Under the pieces are notes generated by a model. It was not told where the DNA came from. It saw only the letters and a program-made list of their open reading frames with translations, and did not search any database. Positions 56,292-64,000 of a stretch of 64,000 nt of DNA are shown here, piece after piece (the stretch's first letter is position 1; every line of letters starts with the position of its first letter). This DNA comes from Neurospora tetrasperma FGSC 2508 (Eukaryota; Ascomycota; Sordariomycetes; Sordariales; Sordariaceae): positions 792,409 through 856,408 of the forward strand of contig NW_009799100.1 in NCBI RefSeq assembly GCF_000213175.1, written 5' to 3'. The translations under genes and the position numbers were made by a program.

Positions 56292-57114
56292 AGTAAGTTT
56301 AATACCTTTTTCCTCTGTGTCCTTGCGCGGCATATCTGCCCGAGACTTGGACCATGCGACAATTTCGAGAACATAGCTAACCACCATTCGCGACAGTGTC
56401 TTACGCTGAGATTGCTGCCAAGGGCCCCAAGCAGACTCCCGAGGAGGTAAGTTCTCGCTGCACCTGCCCTCAGCAACGCGCTCAGCAATGATGTCGCAAT
56501 TGACTCGTTGCGCCATGAAATAACGATTCTGACATGTCCTTTGTTCTCAGGCTGCTGCCCCTCTCCCTCCCCAGATCGAGGTTGACGAGTCTACCTCCAC
56601 TTCTTCCCTGATCGACGTCGATACCCCTTCTGTCCACACCGTTCCTTCCGACTTCCAAGAGCAGGAAATCCAGACCGAGACCCAGGCCACCCGCCTTGAG
56701 CAGGAGGAACAAGCAGCCAAGGAGGAGGCCGAAAGAGCCAAGGCCAAGGCCCGCGCTGAAGCCGACCTTGCGAAGAAGAAGGCCAAGAGCAAGGCCAAGA
56801 AGGCCGACAACTGGTTGACCAAGCAGTTCGCCAGCTTGAGCGATGGTACCACCGGTGCTCTCGCTGCCGTCAACCTCTTGGCCGTTGTTGGTCTTAGTGG
56901 ATGGCTCGGCTACAGGGCTTGGGGTCTTTACGACCGCAGGCAGTTCACATGGCAGCATGCTGGCCGGGGTGCTGGCATCCTCGCCGCTGTCGCCGTCTTT
57001 GAGAGTGTATTCAGCAGGTAAGTTACCTCAATGCAATTACCCTAAAATCTTCCAGAATGCTAACATTGACTGCACAGCTATCTCGCCAAGGGCAAGAAGG
57101 CCAAGGACCAATAG
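56292..57114 (+). CDS. OM14-like mitochondrial outer-membrane protein
   Basis: The start codon is split: A at 56,292, then a 104-bp intron (GTAAGT donor, CTAAC branch, CGACAG), then TG at 56,397-56,398. Exons are 56292, 56397-56446, 56551-57017 and 57078-57114. The product is 184 residues. It begins MSYAEIAAKGPKQTPEE. A Ser/Thr-acidic stretch and a long Glu/Lys/Ala helix (about 65-105) follow. The end has two to three hydrophobic segments (GALAAVNLLAVVGLSGWLGY; GAGILAAVAVFESVFSSYL) and the basic tail KGKKAKDQ. This layout matches fungal proteins with the OM14 C-terminal domain. In yeast, OM14 sits in the outer membrane and acts as a receptor for cytosolic ribosomes and a porin partner. Assignment rests on the N-terminal signature and helix pattern, so moderate confidence in function but high in gene structure. 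Confidence 0.8.
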
Positions 57115-57747
57115 AGGATATGACTCCGGCACAGCAAGTCTGAAAAAGTCCGCGCGCCGTTGACAACGACCGATTCTTCTCTTCTGTGTTGCAGGGCAAC
57201 ACTCGTTCCTTTTCTCTACATGCTACGTTTTATGGGCTGTGGCGGGGGGCATGGTTTGCATTTCTCTGATACTCAATTCTGGCGTTTGTTTAGCTATGGG
57301 TCAATTCCCGTCAAATTGACATCTCATCTCTGTTCTTCATGACTCAATTCCTCGCTTCGCGTTGTCACTGATTGCGCACAATAGCTGCTCCTTTACGATG
57401 CTGCAAAGTCACGGACGCACAATGCCAGGCACTATGTACATCAACATTACCGCTATACGCCGCCCTTATGCGTCACCGGCTAGCATATCCATTGTTGTCT
57501 CTAGTCGAGATGGCTAATCATCCTCTCTACTTCAAGACTCATTCCCGTGTTAGTAGTGCACGCAGGCCCCAGCACCCACCGTCCCACAGACGCTACTACG
57601 AAAATGAGTGACAGTTCAACAGACGCATGGGCTGAAGAACCGGTATCCAGTACGGCATAAATGATCAAACCTTACAGGCCACTTACCAGACCCCTTTCAA
57701 TCACCGGAGGTAACAACGACACCTAACAGACCAAGATTAACTAGACA
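57115..57747. other. Intergenic
   Basis: 3' flank of the OM14-like gene and promoter of the next gene. Nothing recognised. Confidence 0.4.
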
Positions 57748-58365
57748 ATGTCCTACAGCACTAATTTGCAACCCCCTCAGCCCGTCCCTGGCCTTAAACT
57801 AACCGTACAATTCGTCATCAGCGAGCGTGATGGCCAACCCCACATCACCATCCGACCCATTGTCAATCATCGCCGTCTCCTTTGTCTTGTCGGCAACCGC
57901 TGGTTCATGCCCTGGGAAGAACGCATCCAATCCACCATCACCTTCCCTCCTGAGCGCGAGGAGCTTCGTCGATACATCCGCGATCAAATGCTCTGGTGCG
58001 ACCCAACCGGCGTAGTTCAAGCGACCGATGACCAAATCATCTTGAAGGGAATTCCTGAAGTTCTTCTACAGTGGAGAATCCGCGCTCAGCATGCCGAAAG
58101 CAGGGATCAGGGAAGGAGTTGGTGTCAAGGACCGGTGTTGTCGAGGAAGGCGGAGCAATTTGTTGGACTCTTTAGGCTTGTGGAGGTGGAAGAGATCGAT
58201 TGGGTGGGGGTGGAGATGAGTAGGGATGGGTGGGGTGAGGTGTTCAAGCAGCTGGTGAAGGGGAGGAGGGAGTTGGTGGTTGGGGAGACGAGGGTGAGGG
58301 CACTTCCGCGGGGAGGGTTGGATGTCGAGCGGAAGAGGTTGATGTTTTGGAGTTCTCTAGTTTAG
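57748..58365 (+). CDS. Hypothetical protein, 205 residues
   Basis: Single exon with ATG in a good context (TAGACAATGTCC). The product is rich in Arg, Glu and Trp, with short beta-like segments (LKLTVQFVISERDG; HITIRPIV; RRLLCLVGNRWFMPWEERI) and no signal peptide or membrane helix. It reads as a compact cytosolic protein. No family recognised. Codon choice shifts towards G-ending codons in the last third, where the plus strand is very G-rich (58,180-58,320). Confidence 0.65.
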   Translation: MSYSTNLQPPQPVPGLKLTVQFVISERDGQPHITIRPIVNHRRLLCLVGNRWFMPWEERIQSTITFPPEREELRRYIRDQMLWCDPTGVVQATDDQIILKGIPEVLLQWRIRAQHAESRDQGRSWCQGPVLSRKAEQFVGLFRLVEVEEIDWVGVEMSRDGWGEVFKQLVKGRRELVVGETRVRALPRGGLDVERKRLMFWSSLV

Positions 58366-58703
58366 AATGGGACATGGAAGGGACAGAGGTGGTTTGGGAT
58401 ACTACTAGGGAAGAAGTATAAGGGTTGGGTTGCCAGCCACTGACCATGGGACTGAGAATAGGGAAGGCAATGAGTGTGGGCGGACCTATCATCGGTCTCC
58501 ATATGGAAAGAGGAGGATCGAATGAAATGAAAGAAGCAGCTGATAATCAACTTGGTCTATTCCCAGACAGCTATACGTCTTGAATAGTTCTATGTTGTAG
58601 TGTCCCCGTCGACAAGTGAAAAGAAAGGACGTACCACGGGCAGAAGGCCCACAGGAATTCCAGTTGCCTAGCTTGATAAGCTCCACATTTGCAAGCAAGA
58701 AGC
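58366..58703. other. Intergenic, 5' flank of the 5S rRNA gene
   Basis: No gene. GATAAG at about 58,675-58,680 lies 25-30 bases before the 5S start, where Neurospora 5S genes carry a required TATA-like element; this is a weak match. Confidence 0.35.
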
Positions 58704-58823
58704 ACATACGACCATACCCACTGGAAAACTCGGGATCCCGTCCGCTCTCCCATAGATAAGCCAGTGAGGGCCAGACTAGTAGTTGGGTCGGTGACGACCA
58801 GCGAATCCCTGGTGTTGTTATTG
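58704..58823 (+). rRNA. 5S ribosomal RNA gene (dispersed type)
   Basis: The sequence begins ACATACGACCATACCC and runs about 120 bases to GGTGTTGTTATTG, directly before a run of nine T. It has the expected internal promoter parts: an A-box-like GATAAGCCAGTGAGGG and a C-box GGTCGGTGACGACCAGCG, with the universal CCCGTCCGCTCT and TAGTAGTTGGGT words in loops B-E. Neurospora 5S genes are single and scattered rather than arrayed, which fits this lone copy between protein genes. The first nine bases should pair with the 3' end. Here the last bases (TTGTTATTG) pair less well than expected, so the copy may be a variant type or mildly degenerate. Confidence 0.9.
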
Positions 58824-58832
58824 TTTTTTTTT
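58824..58832 (+). terminator. RNA polymerase III T-run terminator
   Basis: Nine consecutive T directly after the 5S rRNA gene, followed by a second T-run after CC. Confidence 0.85.
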
Positions 58833-59019
58833 CCTTTTTGTTCTTCGCTCCTCTCTTTGTGTTTTTTCCCCGTTGATTGTATCATAGTCCACAGCTACTC
58901 TTCCATCCCTCCAAACTACTAGTCCGTCACCATCTTATTCGAGATTTCATAGAGTCCCAAAAAAAAAAGGCATGAGATCCTGACGCTTCACCAACTAAAA
59001 CAACACACCTCCTCCCTTC

Positions 59020-59485
59020 TTACCGACTCCGTCCTCCCAGCTGCCAAACAGAAGGGCACGACTGGCAGCGGATACCTCGACCAGCAATAAGGGGGCTCAA
59101 CAAAAGTGCTGCCGACACTACAGTAGGTAGGTAGGTAAAACACGTGGAGGTTAGCCATCAATGTGCAGTGTGCACATGCAGTGCTCGCACGAGCAACAAA
59201 CAACACAAGAAAGACCCTCTCTATTCGAGCGGGACTGGACTTACCTGATCTCTCCCCCATCCTCCTCCCATTCTTCTCCGACCCCTCCTCCTCCTCCCTC
59301 TCCTTTTTCACACACGCAGCGCACTTCCTCGGGTACTCCCTTGCTTTGGTCGTCTTCTTGGCGCCGCACGAGAAGGTGTAGGCTTGCGCTTGGATGACTT
59401 TGGGGCAGCGCTCTTCGGTGGTGACTTCGAGGAGCAGCTCCTTGCAGTGGGAGCAGAGGGATTGGGTGATTGCTTGGGTGCACAT
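59020..59485 (-). CDS. Small Cys-rich protein with CXXC pairs
   Basis: Two exons on the minus strand, 59485-59245 and 59117-59020. The 127-bp intron (GTAAGT donor, CTACTGTAG acceptor) joins in phase 1. The product is 112 residues. Cys positions are arranged in pairs: a Cys at 2, CSHC near 11-14, single Cys in EERCPK and FSCGAKK, CAAC in the RKCAACVKK block, and CQSC after the intron. A Lys/Glu-rich helix lies between. This spacing, with MCTQ at the start, is typical of a widespread family of short fungal putative zinc-binding proteins of unknown function. If the intron is retained, the frame stays open to 58,988 with a different tail. The CXXC gained by splicing favours the spliced form. Confidence 0.55.
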
Positions 59486-60985
59486 GTTTGAATAAGTGGT
59501 GCTTGTGCTGGTAAGGCGTGATTGGGTGTTACTGGTTTGCTGTTTGTGGGAAGTAGGCATGAAATGAGAGATGGATGTGTATGTGTGGGTGTGGGTGTAT
59601 GTGTGGGTGTATATGTTGTTGCTTGAAGACGAAGTCTAAGTTTGAGTTCTAGTTTGAGGATAATAAAGATGAGTTGGATGTGGGTTATACTGTTAAAGGT
59701 GTGTGTGTTGGATTCTACGAACTTGACACGGAGGCGCTGTTGGATGGGAGGTTGGTTGAAGGGAGGTTTTGAAGGAATCATTCATCCTTCAGGTCTTCTG
59801 CTGCCTTTGTTGATTTACCTACCGTATCTACATCTGGATCTACATTATTCGATGTTTCTGGAATCTGGTCCACGTCGAGATCTACAGGTACAATATCGAG
59901 TCTGGACCTCGACTGCGTGGCTGTGCCGTGCTGTCCAAGACCATCTTGAAGCTACCTACCTCTACCTACTCTTCGACAACCCGATCGTGCAGATTGCCCC
60001 AAGTCCCTGCATCGCCATATATCTCATCTTGAGACAAGCGACATCGGAGAATTATATCTATCGTTCGATGGTGATGATGACATATCGCGCAGTGGATTAT
60101 GTCTGGGTATCACCGGAAGTTCAACGGTGGAAGGAGGGCAGCTGAGCTTAAGGCCATAAGAGCATATCGCATCAAGCCAGCAATGAGACTACAGGTATGG
60201 GATGGGAACGGGTTGCCTCGCTGCTACTTCCACGACATGCTGCTGGTGAGTGGCAAGGTGTCAACGACAGTAACCACTACCCAAACAGAGCATTAAGCTT
60301 GTGCTTGTGTTTGGATTTGGCCAAAAGGCATTCTGTCTCGCTGCTCGGCCAGTCCGGTGGGAATGGGAACATCGTCTATCCACTGGGTTGCACCTGTGTC
60401 CATTTCACGCTCTCACAAGGTTATAGATCGGAGTACCAATGGATGGTGTTGAGCAACGATACTGTACGCTGTGGTGTGATTTTTACGTTAGTCTTTGTGA
60501 ACCTTCGGGGATATGGGACCTACGTTATAAATTATTGGTCATCTCAGGCCCATATGTAGCCCCAACCGTCCCACTCAACGCTTTGTGGGTAACATGATAC
60601 GAAGGGAGATAAAGAGGTTAATTTGTTTAGCATGGTAGGTGGCAAGCTTTCATGCTGGACTTACCTTTTGAGACAGTGGCTGTGTCAGCAGTGTCAGTCC
60701 TTTAGGAGAACTCACCGGGTATCTCGCTGTTGGGATCACTGTTATCCTCCAAATATCTGTGAGATTATGGGATTCGTAAAATACGAACTTACTGCATTAG
60801 TTTGGTCTGCATACTAAGAAAAAAAAAGCAAACCCCTGCCGAAGCCGACAAAGTATAGCAGTGTCCTCACATTGATACTTAACCCCCCGTGCCAAGAAAA
60901 GAGTCGAAGAGGGAGCCGCATATAGGGTCATCACTCACCTTTCCCAGCCCACTTCGCCAAGTTGATAGAGCAACATACGAACACA
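59486..60985. other. Intergenic
   Basis: GT-rich repeats (TGTGGGTGTATG type) at 59,578-59,620 lie just upstream of the Cys-rich gene. No gene supported in the rest. Confidence 0.4.
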
Positions 60986-61162
60986 ATGAAACACGAGCAA
61001 GTCTCCCTCTCACAACAACTCTCCTCCAGTAAGTCCAAAGCATCTGCCGGTTTGGAAAACACAGCGGAACTTCCATCCAAACATGCAGCGATTCGAACCG
61101 GGTTCCACAAAGTTGTGGCATCAGGGGACGCAACGGAAAAGAAGATTGGTCATCTTCCTTGA
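60986..61162 (+). CDS. Possible small protein, 58 residues
   Basis: ATG in an excellent context (GAACACAATGAAAC) opens a 58-residue frame rich in Lys, Ser, Ala and Glu, with no signal or membrane segment. The middle to end (SKHAAIRTGFHKVVASGDATEKK) reads like a genuine helical protein rather than random translation, and the stop is followed by A/T-rich DNA. A GTAAGT occurs in frame after the 14th codon. Splicing it to CATGCAG would remove exactly 60 bases and keep the frame, so two forms are possible. No family recognised. Confidence 0.4.
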   Translation: MKHEQVSLSQQLSSSKSKASAGLENTAELPSKHAAIRTGFHKVVASGDATEKKIGHLP

Positions 61163-61564
61163 ATTTAAAGCTTAATTTGATGCTTGTATAACGCAGCACA
61201 ACGAGTCGTTCATCCATCCACAAGCTTTCCCAGTGTGGCAACCCGAACGTCCATCACTTCCAGCCAGACCGAAACCCGGAACCGATTGATTCATAAGGAA
61301 CGCAGTTGTTGAAAGTTGACACTGAGGTGATACTCCATATCGGTGTTTCCGGTTCCCCTTTGCTAGGCAGTCGGTTCAATGAGAGGCGATGTCTTGATGA
61401 TCATACTCGGAAAAACGTCGAACGAGGGATGGAGATGTCGGGTCTGAAACAATTTGGGAATTGGTTTCTGGGTGATGTTAGGAATTTGATTCGGTTCGAA
61501 CATCATCAAGACAGGCAGGACATGCATGTCGGTGTGACTTACAATTTTGCATGGTCAAATGCAT
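61163..61564. other. Intergenic
   Basis: Converging 3' flanks of the possible small protein and the metallothionein. Nothing else seen. Confidence 0.35.
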
Positions 61565-61633
61565 TTACTTGCTGTGCTTGGGGCAGTTGGCACAGGTGCA
61601 GCTGTCACCGCAAGAGCAAGAGTCTCCGCACAT
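61565..61633 (-). CDS. MMT1: MMT1-type metallothionein, 22 residues
   Basis: Minus-strand ATG at 61,633, TAA at 61,565-61,567, single exon. The peptide has six Cys at positions 2, 6, 8, 12, 14 and 17, starts MCGDSCSCG and ends in a His/Lys tail (HSK). Cys number and spacing are the same as in the 22-residue metallothionein MMT1 of Magnaporthe, which I recall as MCGDNCTCG followed by two further Cys clusters. That protein binds zinc very tightly and supports wall/appressorium function. The expected role is a zinc (or copper) chelator and redox-active thiol store. It differs from the classic copper metallothionein of Neurospora in spacing. The leader is a CAA-rich, ACAACAATCAACATG context typical of strongly expressed genes. 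Confidence 0.85.
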   Translation of the reverse strand: MCGDSCSCGDSCTCANCPKHSK

Positions 61634-61776
61634 GTTGATTGTTGTTGTTGTCGTTGTCGTTGGGGATTTGTTTGGCTTAGGTTGGTGGTCAAAGTGCCGT
61701 TGATACGAAATCAAAGAGTCTTAAAAAAGAAAAAGGAAAGAAAACACCAAATTGAAGTCTGAGGGGAAGTTCAATT

Positions 61777-61783
61777 CTTATAT
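61777..61783 (-). promoter_or_regulatory. TATA-like box of the metallothionein gene
   Basis: Minus-strand GATATAAG about 145 bases upstream of the metallothionein ATG. The long CAA/A-rich leader between them fits a highly expressed small gene. Confidence 0.45.
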
Positions 61784-62046
61784 CCCAAGCCCTACCCGCG
61801 GCAACAGCGCTACATCGTACGCTAACTGCCCAGCACTAGCAGCCCACCACCTAGTGTAGCTTAGAGGGGAGGTAACATCGACACTAGTCACTAGTGGAAT
61901 GGTGAGACGAATAAGGGGCCATCCACGCCGTCACGCCCTGTCGCCCTGAACTTAGTTTAATGCAATCCCCTCATCCTTTCCTTCTCGACCAGTTCCATCC
62001 CCCCCCACTACACGTAGGGTCCGGAAGTGAGGGGAACATCGATACG

Positions 62047-62048
<2 letters not shown>

Positions 62049-62090
<42 letters not shown>
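62049..62090 (+). repeat. (CA)21 microsatellite
   Basis: Perfect CA dinucleotide run of 21 units. Confidence 0.95.
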
Positions 62091-62093
<3 letters not shown>

Positions 62094-63135
62094 GGCAGCA
62101 GTCTGACACATTTCGTGAGCGCATTTCGCGGGTTTTGGTGTGAACATCTTTTCCAATCAAAGCTTGCGGGTTCCAGCAATGAATGGCACACGGAGGAGGG
62201 GCGTGATCAACAAACAGGTGATCTTTTTGAGGTAGGTGTGCCCCTATCAGCTTCACGATCTTGGTGATAAGCTAGGTGCAGGGGGGCGGTTGGTTGCATT
62301 GTCGAGTCTACTCTTGACTACCTTCCCGATCACGCTGGCCGGCTACAAGCACAGCAGGGACAGTGAGCGACTTGTCGAAACTAACCTTGAAGCTTCGGCC
62401 CCTGGTTTGGCGGGGAGAACGACGAAGGGCAGGAGGGGAAAGGGGTTCGCGCGGCAAGCACGGTATCTGGCTTCTGGGCACTAAAGGAGGACAGTTGCCG
62501 TGCGTGACTTTTAACATCCCATATTCGGAGCATGCATGGTACCACAACCGAAGTCCGGAGACAAGCGTGTCATTGTGTGACATGATAAGTTACCATCGCC
62601 CCTTGATCCCGGCACCATGGGAAAATGGGGATTGTTGAGCATGATCCATGGTTCTCAAGTTAACAACAAGCGGGATGGAATCCGTGGAATGGATGGCGGT
62701 CGATTATTTCGGTTTTTGTCGTTGCTGGCTGCCTCTAATGCCCGGCTACCGAGAGTTGGAAGGGTGATGATCTTACTGCCAGACACCCAGTGGCGTTGGA
62801 TGGGAGTCAGTTATGACATAGAGGGCTGGGATCAAAGAGTGGGAGACAGTACTGGTCCCAAGTCCGACAACCTGCACAGGTAGCTGCACATAAGCATGAT
62901 ACCCATGGAAAGAGAACGCAAAAGAGCATGGGGGGCACTTCGACCTAATCTGTTGCTACTCGAGATGCTCCCTGAAGCTTTTTCGCTGTAGCGCTACTCA
63001 TCGATATGAGACCACATAGTCTGGCTAGCGGCTTGGTCTTCAATATCCGAGCCCACGCTCAAATGAACACACGTGCTGGACATTCCAAACTTTGATCCAA
63101 GGAAGAGGTCTTGTCCAAGAAAACAAAAGCCACAC

Positions 63136-63182
63136 AAAGAAAGAAAGAAAGAAAGAAAGAAAGAAGGAAGGAAAAAGAAAGA
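63136..63182 (+). repeat. (AAAG)n microsatellite
   Basis: Tetranucleotide run, perfect over about nine units and then degenerating to GGAAGG/AAAAAG. Confidence 0.9.
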
Positions 63183-63235
63183 GGCAGCTAATTCTCAGGC
63201 AGGTCAGCTAACAGCCCTTACCCCCCACAGCTGAC

Positions 63236-64000
63236 TCAATAAACATCAAACTTCCCATTCAACCTCAAATCCCTCGAACTAGCACCCACCACCACCCCAA
63301 AGCTGCCACTAGGCACCACCCAATTCTGCCTGCCCGTATCCCAATAACTCAAATCCCTCCTCCGCAAAATGAACGTAGCTGTATTGCTCTCTCCGGGCGC
63401 CAGTTTCAGCTTCGCAAACCCCCTGAGCTGTTTCGGGGGGCTCGATGGCGCGGAAGAGGGTAAACTGATGTACAGCTGGGGTACCACGGCGCCCTGCACA
63501 CCACCCGTGTTTTCGACGACGGCGGTGACGGTCGCCACGGTTTCCCAGAGGTCGGAGCGGCCGCCGGGGATGGTGTCACCCGAGGCGGGACCGGAGGAGG
63601 CGGTGGAGGTGATGGAGAGGGAGGAGTAGGTGAAGTTCGTGTAGGCTGCATGTTTTGAGGTACAGAAGAGGTGAGTGAACTGTTGCCTACCTACTATGGA
63701 AGGGGGAAGGGAAAAACTTACAAAGACCGAAACCGAACTCATACCGGGGAGCGATACCGTTCTTGTCAAAGTGGCGGTAATCGATGAACAGACCCTCAGT
63801 GAACAGATCCGTCCCTCCCCTTTGCACGGCAGTGCCGTAGTCGCTTTCGCTCTTGGCGATAGTATACGGCAGCTTACCCGAGGGAGAGACCAAGCCGTAT
63901 AGGACATCGACGAGGGCGTTGCCGTTCTCTTGGCTGGGGAGACCGGCCCACACGACCGCCTTGACGCCCGGCTGCGCGAGGATAGTCTCCAGGATGATGG
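63236..64000 (-). CDS. Beta-glucosidase, glycoside hydrolase family 3, C-terminal part
   Basis: Minus strand, cut by the right edge of the window. Visible exons are 64000-63722 and 63645-63236, joined across a 76-bp intron. The first part shows the end of the GH3 (alpha/beta)6 sandwich domain: VVWAGLPSQENGNALVDVLYG, then SPSGKLPYTIAKS, and the block before the fibronectin-like domain, [24 protein letters not shown]. The rest is the fibronectin type III-like domain, typical of GH3 beta-glucosidases (QLYISLPSSAPSSPPKQLRGF ... LRRRDLSYWD ... GASSRDLRL). The enzyme removes terminal glucose from cellobiose or other beta-glucosides and is probably secreted. The catalytic Asp and N-terminus lie outside the window. 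Confidence 0.92.
   Translation of the reverse strand, partial: PSSWRLSSRSRASRRSCGPVSPAKRTATPSSMSYTAWSLPRVSCRILSPRAKATTALPCKGEGRICSLRVCSSITATLTRTVSLPGMSSVSVFVSFSLPPSIVGRQQFTHLFCTSKHAAYTNFTYSSLSITSTASSGPASGDTIPGGRSDLWETVATVTAVVENTGGVQGAVVPQLYISLPSSAPSSPPKQLRGFAKLKLAPGESNTATFILRRRDLSYWDTGRQNWVVPSGSFGVVVGASSRDLRLNGKFDVY

Larger units (their letters stand above)
61634..63235. other. Intergenic with microsatellites
   Basis: It holds the metallothionein promoter, a long (CA)n and an (AAAG)n tract. No gene supported; open frames over the CA run are repeat artefacts. Confidence 0.4.

Noticed and set aside
61080-61110. tRNA B-box-like GGTTCGAATC on the minus strand
   Set aside because: The surrounding bases do not form a T-stem or acceptor stem and no A box is present.
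61952-62256. Minus-strand frames with long Cys-Val runs
   Set aside because: They are translations of the (CA)n microsatellite.

Overview
The window looks like nuclear DNA of a filamentous ascomycete of the Sordariales, most likely Neurospora or a very close relative. Four things point there. Genes have short introns (about 54-118 bp) with GT(A/C)AGT-like donors and CTAAC/CTGAC branch sites. Coding DNA is GC-rich. A single dispersed 5S rRNA gene sits among protein genes. An extremely AT-rich island has almost no CpA/TpG, the mark of saturating repeat-induced point mutation (RIP).

Left arm (1-29,240), left to right: the 3' end of a fungal rhodopsin/Pth11-like membrane protein; a secreted Thr/Val-repeat protein; an atypical SDR; a 546-residue unknown nuclear-looking protein; an Mx/Vps1-like dynamin GTPase; a UDP-glucose dehydrogenase with fungal insertions; a secreted GMC oxidoreductase; a complete four-exon rhodopsin-like membrane protein; a medium-chain dehydrogenase/reductase; and an RBR-type E3 ligase. 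The long gaps between them hold little I can recognise, except a 26-bp-arm hairpin near 11.5 kb and a cluster of GTAC palindromes near 16.5 kb.

Middle (29,240-41,912): a 12.5-kb RIP island bounded on both sides by the same 46-bp sequence in opposite orientation. It contains a whole-length but ruined Ty3/Gypsy fossil on the minus strand (two 454-bp LTRs, TATAA target duplications). It also holds a ruined Tc1/mariner transposase and about 2.7 kb of unassigned degenerate sequence.

Right arm (41,913-64,000): a MUP1-like methionine permease; a decayed tandem pair of secreted-protein domains; the ER-Golgi SNARE Bos1; thiamine pyrophosphokinase; the mitochondrial intermembrane-space oxidoreductase Mia40; an OM14-like mitochondrial outer-membrane protein; an unknown 205-residue protein; the 5S rRNA gene; a small Cys-rich protein; a possible 58-residue protein; a 22-residue MMT1-type metallothionein; and the 3' part of a GH3 beta-glucosidase running off the right edge. 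The genes are mostly unrelated housekeeping and secreted-enzyme functions. The one local theme is mitochondrial and cofactor functions at 51.8-57.1 kb (thiamine pyrophosphate synthesis, Mia40, OM14-like). No gene cluster for a secondary metabolite, no CRISPR array and no tRNA was found.
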